In this document: piece after piece, positions 33,442 to 39,662 of the stretch
How the letters are laid out: every line of letters begins with the position of its first letter
Numbering within the stretch: position 1 is the stretch's first letter
Assembly (NCBI GenBank): GCA_963734125.1
Contig: CAVTGB010000020.1
Coordinates: 1 to 39,662, forward strand
Direction: 5' to 3'
Length of the DNA: 39,662 nucleotides
DNA from: DATARH01 sp963734125
Lineage (GTDB): Bacteria > Pseudomonadota > Alphaproteobacteria > ATCC43930 > CGMCC-115725
Translations under genes and position numbers: made by a program
Notes under the pieces: generated by a model
Told to the model about the DNA's origin: nothing
Databases searched by the model: none
Seen by the model: only the letters and a program-made list of their open reading frames with translations

Positions 33442-33472
33442 GATCGAGGTTGCTAATGCGGCCTCGATCTTT
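33442..33472 (+). terminator. Hairpin before the KpsS-SDR gene
   Basis: GATCGAGG (33442-33449) pairs with CCTCGATC (33462-33469) across 12 bases and is followed by TTT. It may end transcripts from the CoA-transferase gene. The T-run is short, so it may instead be a leader structure, since the next start lies 20 bp downstream. Confidence 0.4.
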
Positions 33473-33492
33473 CGTAAAATAGGGGATCGGTC

Positions 33493-35649
33493 TTGTCGGG
33501 GAGCGGGCGATGGCTCGGCGCGGAACGCGCGGAGCGAGTTGCGCCGTTTGGCGAGGGCGGGGCCGGGGGGTATCAGATAGACGGGCAACCGATGTACGGG
33601 CGGCGATCCTTTCTGTTGCTGCAAGGCCCGATCTCGAGCTGCTTTGACCGGCTTGGCCGTGCCTTGCTCGCGCGCGGCCACCAGGTCCACCGGATCAACC
33701 TTCATCTTGGCGATCAGCTGTTCTGGCGCTTGCCGGCGACGCATTATCGCGGGCGGTTTGCCGACTGGCGGGGTTTTGTCGCCAGCATGCTGGATGAGCA
33801 TCAGATCACCGATCTGGTGGTGCACGGCGACCGCCGCCCCTATCACATCGTCGCGGCCGAAGAGGCTCGGGCCCGCGGAATTGCCGTCTTCGCCACCGAT
33901 CTGGGCTATGTGCGGCCCGACTGGATCACCCTCGAATATGACGGGATGACGACCTATTCGCGGTTCCCGAGCGACCCGGCGGCGATCCACGCGCTTGCCG
34001 CAAAACTCCCGGAGCCGGAGCCGGGGCCGCGCGTCATGACGCCGTTCTGGCTGATCGCGGCGCTCGATGTGGCCTACAATCTGGCGCTCGTCCTCGGGCG
34101 GCCACTGTATCCGCACTACCGCTATCACAGTACCTGCCATCCGTTTGCCGAATACGCCGGGTGGCTGTCGTCGCGCCCGAAAAAGCTGATGATGGCGCAA
34201 GCCACAGCAGCCGAGAAACGCCGGCTACAGGCCGAGCCGCGGTCGTATTTCCTGGTGCCGCTCCAGCTGTCGACCGACTTTCAGATCCGCGCCCACTCGC
34301 CGTTCAGCGACTTGCGCGAGGCGGTGCGCGCGATCATCGCGTCCTTTGCCGCCAGCGGCAGCGAGCGGAAGCTCGTCTTCGTCGTTCACCCGCACGATAA
34401 CGGGCTGATCAGCTGGAGCCGGCTAGTCGCGCGGCTGGCCGCGGAGTACCGGGTCGCCGCCGGGCAGGTCCTAGCGCTCGATGGCGGGACCCCGCCGGAG
34501 CTGTTGCGCAGTGCCGCCGGGGTGGTCACGGTCAACAGCACGGTGGGAATCACCGCCTTGCGCGACGGCATGCCCGTGAAGGCACTGGGCAACGCCGTGT
34601 TCAACGTCGCCGGTCTGACCTGCCAAACCTCGCTCGACGCGTTCTGGCTCGATCCGCGGCCGCCGGACCGTGAACTGATGGCGGTCTTCCTGCGGGCGCT
34701 GATCGGGACGACGCACGTCAAGGGCGGCTATTACGAGCGCCCTGCGCAGGAATATGGGGTCGCCAGCATGGTCGAGCGGCTGGAAACGCGGCCCTATCCG
34801 TTGCCGCCGCTCGGCGCCGGCGATCTTACCGCGCGTCCGCCGCGTCCGATTGCCCGCAGCATCGTGGTGACCGGCGTCTCAGACGCCATCGGCGTCGCGC
34901 TGGCGCGGGCTCATGCCGGGCCGGGGGTGCGGTTGTGCCTGATCGGCGGCGTCGCCGAGACGCTCGAACACACGGCCGCTGATTGCCGCCAGCGCGGCGC
35001 CCTGGTCGAGACCTTCTGCGTCACCGGGACCAATGAGGCGATGCTCGCCGACACTCTTGCCGCCTTCGATCGCGAGGCCGCCGTGGATGCCCTCGTGGTC
35101 CATGCCGGCGCGCCGGGGGAGCCCCTCGATGCGCCTGAGGTCGGGCGCTGCATCATCGACGCGATGGGGATCGTCGCGGCGATTGGCGACAAGATGCGGC
35201 GGCGCGGGCGCGGCGCGATCGCCCTGGTGAGCCCGTTCGCCGGCCGGGTGGCGCCGGGCGAGCCGGCAGAGGCGATGCGCCTCATGAGCGTATTCCGGGC
35301 CTATGGCGCCGGGCTGCGGCGGCGGTTGCGTCCGGCCGGCTTATCGGTTGCCGTCGTCGTGCCGCGCGGCCTCGCGCTTCGCGGCGCCGCCCGATTGCGC
35401 GAGCCGCCTCTCGCCCTGGTCGGCGCCGATCGCCTCGCCGAACGGACGCTCTCCGGGCTGCGTCGGCGCCGCGCGGTGATCCCATTCCCGGGCCGCGCCG
35501 CGCTCGTGATGAGCTCGCTCCGCCTCGTCTTGTCGCGTGTGCGCCAAAGGGCGCGCGTCCTCATGCCGCCGCGCCCCACCGCAATCGAACTGCCGGCGGA
35601 CGACGCGGGAATTGCCGCAAAATCCGCGGCCGGCGCCCCCGGCGACTGA
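33493..35649 (+). CDS. KpsS/RkpJ-type capsule protein fused to degenerate SDR (RkpH-like) domain
   Basis: The TTG at 33493 has AGGGGA upstream. The ATG at 33592 (MYGRRSFLLLQGP) matches the usual KpsS N-terminus and is the alternative start. Residues about 34-430 form the Capsule_synth domain: LLLQGPISSCFDRLGRALLARGHQVHRIN, LVVHGDRRPYH, YLVPLQ-type FLVPLQLSTDFQIR, VVHPHDNG and VTVNSTVGITAL. KpsS is a Kdo transferase building the capsule lipid linker. Residues about 455-690 are a short-chain-dehydrogenase fold with TGVSDAIG (460-467). The active-site YxxxK positions align by eye with Ala594 and Met598, so catalysis is unlikely. In Sinorhizobium, rkpH (SDR) and rkpJ (KpsS-like) are separate genes of one region. 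No kps/rkp partners lie nearby. Confidence 0.88.
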   Translation: MSGSGRWLGAERAERVAPFGEGGAGGYQIDGQPMYGRRSFLLLQGPISSCFDRLGRALLARGHQVHRINLHLGDQLFWRLPATHYRGRFADWRGFVASMLDEHQITDLVVHGDRRPYHIVAAEEARARGIAVFATDLGYVRPDWITLEYDGMTTYSRFPSDPAAIHALAAKLPEPEPGPRVMTPFWLIAALDVAYNLALVLGRPLYPHYRYHSTCHPFAEYAGWLSSRPKKLMMAQATAAEKRRLQAEPRSYFLVPLQLSTDFQIRAHSPFSDLREAVRAIIASFAASGSERKLVFVVHPHDNGLISWSRLVARLAAEYRVAAGQVLALDGGTPPELLRSAAGVVTVNSTVGITALRDGMPVKALGNAVFNVAGLTCQTSLDAFWLDPRPPDRELMAVFLRALIGTTHVKGGYYERPAQEYGVASMVERLETRPYPLPPLGAGDLTARPPRPIARSIVVTGVSDAIGVALARAHAGPGVRLCLIGGVAETLEHTAADCRQRGALVETFCVTGTNEAMLADTLAAFDREAAVDALVVHAGAPGEPLDAPEVGRCIIDAMGIVAAIGDKMRRRGRGAIALVSPFAGRVAPGEPAEAMRLMSVFRAYGAGLRRRLRPAGLSVAVVVPRGLALRGAARLREPPLALVGADRLAERTLSGLRRRRAVIPFPGRAALVMSSLRLVLSRVRQRARVLMPPRPTAIELPADDAGIAAKSAAGAPGD

Positions 35650-35683
35650 CGCACACTGACACGGCGCCACAGATAGCCTCGCC

Positions 35684-36451
35684 ATGGCGTGGGATCCCGC
35701 CCAGTACCTCAAATTCGCCGGCCCGCGGCTGCGCCCGGCGCTCGATCTGTTGCAGCGGATCGACAAGGAGGCGCCGGAAACCGTCTACGATCTGGGTGCC
35801 GGCGCCGGCAACGTCACCCGGCTGATCGCCGCGCGCTGGCCGGCGGCGCGGATCGTCGGGGTCGATTCCTCGGCCGAGATGCTGCAGAAGGCGGCGGCCG
35901 AAAACCCCGGGATCCTATGGCAGGAGGCCGATCTCGCAACGTGGCGGCCCGACCGCCCGGCCGATATCATCTACTCGAACGCGGCCTTACACTGGATCGA
36001 GGACCACGCGCCCCTATTCCTCGCGCTGTTCGACAGTCTCGCTGCGGGCGGGGTGTTCGCGGTGCAGATCCCGCGCAATTTCGAGGCGCCATCGCATACC
36101 TCGATGGGCGACGCGGCACGGGCCGGCCCGTGGCGCGCCCGGCTCGAACCGTTGTTGCGGCCGGCGCCGGTGGCCGAGCCCGCCTTCTATTTCGACCTGT
36201 TGGCGCCGCACGCGGCACGGCTCGACATGTGGGAGACCGAATATCTCCAGGTCCTCGACGGCGAGCACGCGGTCAAGGAATACACCAAATCGACCTGGCT
36301 CGCCCCGCTCCTCGCCGCGCTCGACGAACCCCAACGCAGCCAGTTCGAAGCCGCCTACACAAGGCTCGTCGACGCCGCCTACCCGCGCCGCCCCGACGGC
36401 CGGACCCTCTTCCCGTTCCGCCGGATGTTCATCATCGCGAGCAGGGGGTAG
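35684..36451 (+). CDS. tam: Trans-aconitate 2-methyltransferase
   Basis: Tam methylates trans-aconitate, an inhibitor of the citric acid cycle, using S-adenosylmethionine. The 255-residue protein starts MAWDPAQYLKFAGPRLRPALDLL, characteristic of Tam. The SAM-binding motifs are VYDLGAGAGNVTRLIAARWP (motif I), VGVDSSAEML and DIIYSNAALHWIEDH. Family-specific parts are QIPRNFEAPSHTSM, WETEYLQVLDGEHAVKEYTKSTWLAPLL and LFPFRRMFIIA. Length is normal. It starts 35 bp after the KpsS fusion on the same strand, and is convergent with the low-GC module at 36534. Confidence 0.93.
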   Translation: MAWDPAQYLKFAGPRLRPALDLLQRIDKEAPETVYDLGAGAGNVTRLIAARWPAARIVGVDSSAEMLQKAAAENPGILWQEADLATWRPDRPADIIYSNAALHWIEDHAPLFLALFDSLAAGGVFAVQIPRNFEAPSHTSMGDAARAGPWRARLEPLLRPAPVAEPAFYFDLLAPHAARLDMWETEYLQVLDGEHAVKEYTKSTWLAPLLAALDEPQRSQFEAAYTRLVDAAYPRRPDGRTLFPFRRMFIIASRG

Positions 36452-36533
36452 CGGAGCAGCCCACCGGTGTCGGGGCGCTCGAATGTCAACTGCGCACCCA
36501 AAGCGGCCATTGCGGCCAAGGTGGGCGGAGCGG

Positions 36534-37409
36534 CTATCCACTGCGACTTTCCTGCGCGAGCCCGATCAGCTCACGCAACACGTCGCCGTGGTTTTTGGCG
36601 TCGTCTTTCGTCAAGCGCAGTCTGTAGTTTCCCCATCTCCCGTCGTAGCTGAGCGCCTCAATGCCAGCGGCATCGATCTTGGCTTGCAGATCGTCGGACT
36701 GCTTCAACTTAATCTCAAGCATAAGTCCGCTCTTCAAAGGGCGGAATGTGACGAAGTTATTCGCTCGCCCGTCTTTCGCGAGTCCTATATAGAATTTATT
36801 GTACTTGAGTGCCAATGCAGGATCAAGTTCGTGAACTATTTCGAGCAGCTTATCGGCCATTGCAACTGTTGCTTTGGTTCCCTTGCTCTCCCAATAGGCA
36901 CGGTCCGTCGGGGCGGCAGCGGCATCTTCATCCGCATCTACAAGACCTCGTGTCAGCTCATCCATCACTTTTGTGAAGATTAGAGTTGTATAATCCGCAA
37001 TCTTTAGCGCCTGCATCTGAAGCGCGACAAGCGGGACAGTCCCATTAAATAAAGATATCACGTTCAAAAAACGGCTCGTAATGTCTTCCGCCACCAAAAC
37101 GGCGCAATGATCATATTGTGGATATCTCTTGCGCTCGATGTCCCAATATTCAATGGTTCGAATAATATGTGCCTCATCAGTGGCGCCAAGCTGTATCTCG
37201 ACCTCATAGCGGCGCAGCGCGTCAGGGTCTTGGAGCAGAAGGTCAAGCCGGCCTGCGCGTGGTTGAATTCGCTCTTTATCGCGTAACACCAGCTCGCCAA
37301 GACCGAGAATGGACGGATCGTCGGCGATGCGCTCCTGCACCCATCGTTCCGTTAATTCGGCATGCGCCTTCAGTGTGAGGCGCTCCGGTTTGAGGTAGTT
37401 GGTCGCCAT
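36534..37409 (-). CDS. PD-(D/E)XK-like nuclease protein (possible DUF5655-like C-terminus)
   Basis: The 291-residue protein begins MATNYLKPERLTLKAHAELTERWVQERI. Its N-terminal half looks like a restriction-endonuclease-like fold: Glu39 (GLGEL), Gly53-Arg-Leu-Asp56 (AGRLDLLLQD), Glu69-Val-Glu71-Ile-Gln73 (YEVEIQLG), then THIIRTIEYWD-like (AHIIRTIEYWDIERKRYP) and HCAVLVAEDIT. Asp56 and E71-x-Q73 would be the metal ligands (variant ExQ). Residues about 190-291 (NKFYIGLAKDGRANNFVTFRPLKSGLMLEIKL, YDGRWGNYRLRLTKDD) resemble DUF5655. The ATG overlaps the upstream stop as TAATG. GC is far below that of neighbours. The target is unknown; phage defence is an inference. Confidence 0.75.
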   Translation of the reverse strand: MATNYLKPERLTLKAHAELTERWVQERIADDPSILGLGELVLRDKERIQPRAGRLDLLLQDPDALRRYEVEIQLGATDEAHIIRTIEYWDIERKRYPQYDHCAVLVAEDITSRFLNVISLFNGTVPLVALQMQALKIADYTTLIFTKVMDELTRGLVDADEDAAAAPTDRAYWESKGTKATVAMADKLLEIVHELDPALALKYNKFYIGLAKDGRANNFVTFRPLKSGLMLEIKLKQSDDLQAKIDAAGIEALSYDGRWGNYRLRLTKDDAKNHGDVLRELIGLAQESRSG

Positions 37410-38179
37410 TAAGACTGCCCCCTGCCTCTACGCTGCAATCGTCCTGCTGCCAGCATCTCGCGCGCCCCTCGGCCTTGTGGCGTGTCATGGAAGTCCACGA
37501 AATAGCCCCGCAACATGCTACTCCCATTCATCACATAAGGTGTATATAAAGACGGGAACGGTCGACGATCCACCTTGGCTAGGAAGTGGAAGCCAAGCAT
37601 CGAAAAGCCATAGGAGTTAAAGTCCGGATCTCGCATATCTACCGGAGACGAATACATCTTTTCAGTTTCTATCGCCCCCTTTGTATACCGTTGGCACACT
37701 ACCTGAAACTCGGGAAAGCTCGCCAATGGCTTTACTCCCCACAGCACTTCGCGCGCTCGAGCCTGATAAGGTCCAAGTTTGACTTCCGATGCGTCGGGAA
37801 GAATGCTGATCGCGTAACGCCACAAGATCGATAGGACGAAACCGCAAAGCAAATCGCAATCAACGCCTTCCATCTCGAAATAGGCGTTGACCAGATCTGT
37901 GAAGATCCTCTTCGGAGCTGAAGAGAAAACCTTTAGGAGATCAAAAGCGGGATCATCAAATCGGGTATTGAGCAGGCCATCGCACGTCGAGCAGAGAATG
38001 TTGGGGTCATATAGGCCAAGCGGAAGCGCTTTGGTATACCGGGTTCTCGATACCAGGAGATTGGGGCTGTTTGCCTCTTGCACCTGCCGGCCAAACGATC
38101 GGGGTGTTAGATGAGCTTTGATCAGCTCGGTGCTCGAACACCCATAACCGTGACACTTGCGGGACATGTGCTTTGGCAC
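37409..38179 (-). CDS. Cys-rich HNH-like protein coupled to the PD-(D/E)XK-like gene
   Basis: A GTG at 38179 or an ATG at 38167 opens this gene; neither has a strong ribosome site. In the longer form (256 residues) Cys9-x4-Cys14 (CHGYGC), ELIKAHLTPRSF with His23, and Cys63-x2-Cys66 (ILCSTCDG) form a likely zinc-binding head resembling HNH/McrA-type nucleases. It continues LLNTRFDDPAFDLL and a helical body (LLCGFVLSILWRYAIS), ending in a basic tail (LQRRGRGQS). The overlap with the next gene and shared low GC mark a two-gene unit. I do not recognise a named family. A nuclease or DNA/RNA-binding role is an inference from the zinc ribbon. Confidence 0.72.
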   Translation of the reverse strand: MPKHMSRKCHGYGCSSTELIKAHLTPRSFGRQVQEANSPNLLVSRTRYTKALPLGLYDPNILCSTCDGLLNTRFDDPAFDLLKVFSSAPKRIFTDLVNAYFEMEGVDCDLLCGFVLSILWRYAISILPDASEVKLGPYQARAREVLWGVKPLASFPEFQVVCQRYTKGAIETEKMYSSPVDMRDPDFNSYGFSMLGFHFLAKVDRRPFPSLYTPYVMNGSSMLRGYFVDFHDTPQGRGAREMLAAGRLQRRGRGQS

Positions 38180-38286
38180 TAAGAGGGTTGGAGCTCAAAT
38201 GTATGGATGGCAGAGCGAATAACCAAGGACCCTCCTGCATCGCTGTTGACTGCTCCGGGGCAGGAAGAGACGACCGCGGGCCCGAT

Positions 38287-39321
38287 TCATTGCCCCAGCC
38301 GTCGCCGGACCAGGGCGGCGCCGGCGGTGAGGGCTTCGAGTTTGCGGTAGGCCAGGTCGCGGGCGAGCGGGGCCATGCCGCAATTGGTGCAGGGGTAGAG
38401 GCGGTCGGGCGGGATAAAGCGCAGCGCCCGTTCGATCGTCGCGGCGACTTCGTCCGCGGTCTCGACGTCGTTCGTCGCCACGTCGATCGCGCCGACGAGG
38501 ACGTCCTTGCCGTGGAGCAGGCCCAAAAGCTCGACCGGCACGCGCGAGCCCGCGCATTCCAGCGAGACCTGATCGATCCGGCTCGCCGCCAGCGCCGGGA
38601 AGATCTGCTCGTATTGGCGCCACTCGGGCCCGAGCGTCCCCTTCCACTCGATATTGGCCGGGATGCCGTAGCCATAGCAGATATGGACCGCGGTCGTGCA
38701 GGTGAGGCCCTCGATCGCGCGGTGCAGCGCCGCGACGCCCCAGGTGGCAACCTTGTTCAGATAGACGTTGAAAGCAGGCTCGTCGAACTGGATGACGTCG
38801 ACGCCCATTGCCGCCAGCTCCCGTGCCTCCTCGTTCAGCAATTCGGCAAAGGCCATCGCCATCGCCGCGCGGTCGCCGTAATGCGCATCGGCCACCGTGT
38901 CGGCGATCGTCATCGGCCCGGGCAGGGTGAATTTGAGGCGGCGTCCGGTGTGGGCGCGCGCGATTCGCGCTTCCCAGGCGTGGGCGGGATGAGTGCGGCG
39001 CAGCTTCCCCGTAACGGTCGGCACCAGCGCCTCGTAGCGGTTGTTGCGAATGCCCATCGGCACCCGGCGGGCGAAATCGATGCCCTCGATCCCTTCGAGA
39101 AAGCCGTGGACGAAATGCTGGCGCGACTGCTCGCCGTCGCTGAGGATGTCGATCCCGGCATCTTCCTGGAGTTTGAGGGCGAGGAGGGTGGCGTCGCGCT
39201 TGGCGTCGCGGAGCGCCTCGCCGTCCTGTGCGAAAAAGCATCCCAATTTGTTCCTGCTGTGCGTGAGCAATTTCAGTTGCACCATCGATGCTTTCACGCA
39301 ATCCATATTGGCTTCATTCAT
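38287..39321 (-). pseudogene. MetE-like (cobalamin-independent) methionine synthase, N-terminus replaced
   Basis: From residue 32 of the open frame (GEALRDAKRDATLLALK, EDAGIDILSDGEQSRQHFVHGFLEGIEGIDF) to the end this matches short MetE-type methyltransferases of about 345 residues. The zinc ligands are all present: VHICYGYG (His, Cys), VSLECAG (Glu) and PCTNCGM (Cys), as is IQFDEPAFNVYL. The normal first 35 or so residues, with TAGSLPKP or similar, are absent. In their place, upstream of about 39228-39240, lies antisense of a different gene on the plus strand. An ATG at 39321 would still allow translation with a foreign N-terminus. It lost its own start at a breakpoint, so it is probably not normal. 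Confidence 0.85.
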
Positions 39322-39662
39322 GGGATCAAAACCCCACCTGATCCTTGAGATTGACGCCCATACGGCGGACGCCGGCATCCAGACCCGCTTGGAAGCCTTT
39401 CTTGACATCGCCGCCAACTACCAGGCGCGGCAAACCAGTCCCACCCGGCCGTTCAAGGCCTGCCAGTTGGTTCAGGGCGGTACGCGTCGTCCGGACCAAT
39501 GGCGAATCCGTCCGGTTGGATGATCCGCGGGTGAAAATTGGTTTCCCGAATTTTTCCCAATACCACTCGGAAGGCCTGGCCAGGGCGGCGCGCTGGCTTG
39601 GACTTAATGTGGGAGAGACAATCCCGCTGGACCGAAATCAACTTGACCGCGGACTCGAACAG
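39242..39662 (+). pseudogene. Fragment of 2-hydroxyacyl-CoA dehydratase activator-like (acyl-CoA dehydratase activase-related) gene
   Basis: Reading from 39242 gives PNLFLLCVSNFSCTIDAFTQ, then KPHLILEIDAHTADAGIQTR followed by LEAFLDIAANYQ. This is a characteristic stretch of the large BadF/HgdC-related CoA-dehydratase activators (NFSC, EIDxHxADAGxxTRxEAFLD). The 5' portion is missing, cut at the MetE-like junction. At about 39475-39479 a one-base loss shifts the frame, after which VRVVRTNGESVRLDD, VKIGFPNFSQYHSEGLARAA and LGLNVGETIPLDRNQLDRGLEQ run to the window end. Such proteins energise radical dehydratases and usually sit in anaerobes or facultative organisms. GC is lower than in the MetE-like gene (29 of 60 bases at 39241-39300). 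The 3' end lies outside the window. Confidence 0.72.

Noticed and set aside
37409..38179. A classical toxin-antitoxin pair for the low-GC module
   Set aside because: Both proteins (about 256 and 291 residues) are larger than usual toxin-antitoxin partners, and neither has a known antitoxin DNA-binding motif.

Overview
The window is a high-GC bacterial chromosome segment. Gene content points to a soil or plant-associated alphaproteobacterium, Rhodospirillales- or Rhizobiales-like. This is an inference from a molybdenum hydroxylase of the CO-dehydrogenase family with its coxDEI/mocA accessories, a KpsS/RkpJ-type capsule protein, a PF04392-type substrate-binding protein, DUF559 genes with palindromic repeats, and class III alcohol dehydrogenase. 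No rRNA, tRNA, CRISPR array, prophage or transposase was seen.

Layout. 1-338: remnant of a small hypothetical gene. 0.4-6.5 kb: catabolic block with a PPOX-family flavoprotein, a Rieske ring-hydroxylating dioxygenase (alpha and beta subunits separated by a DUF559 nuclease-like gene flanked by palindromic repeats), a meta-cleavage-type alpha/beta hydrolase (frameshifted), a TauD/TfdA dioxygenase and a CaiB/BaiF CoA-transferase. 6.6-8.6 kb: an orphan amino-acid-type ABC ATPase and pyrF on the minus strand, with ridA divergent. 8.7-19.5 kb: coxG-coxS-coxL-coxM, then a PF04392-type binding protein, an orphan FitA-like antitoxin and repeats, then coxD, coxE, a two-piece XdhC/CoxI and a MoeA-like/MocA fusion. 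CoxL carries AYRGAGR, the form II signature, so CO need not be the substrate.

19.5-31.1 kb: a conserved hypothetical, then a run of genes that nearly all carry one or more frameshifts: an exported hydrolase-like protein, a CopD-like membrane protein, a GST, ChrA, a polysaccharide deacetylase, a GNAT protein, GlpK and a cupin. Two alkaline-phosphatase-superfamily genes (one PhnA-like) and frmA are intact among them. Most lesions are single-base, which suggests base-call or assembly errors at least as much as gene decay. 31.1-36.5 kb: a lytic transglycosylase with an internal threefold peptide repeat, a second CoA-transferase, a KpsS-SDR fusion and a Tam-type methyltransferase.

36.5-38.2 kb: a distinctly lower-GC, overlapping two-gene module, encoding a Cys-rich HNH-like protein followed by a PD-(D/E)XK-like protein. 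This is the best candidate for an undescribed system. 38.3-39.7 kb: a MetE-like gene that has lost its N-terminus, abutting a 5'-truncated 2-hydroxyacyl-CoA dehydratase activator-like fragment on the other strand, so a breakpoint (or chimeric join) lies at about 39.23-39.24 kb.
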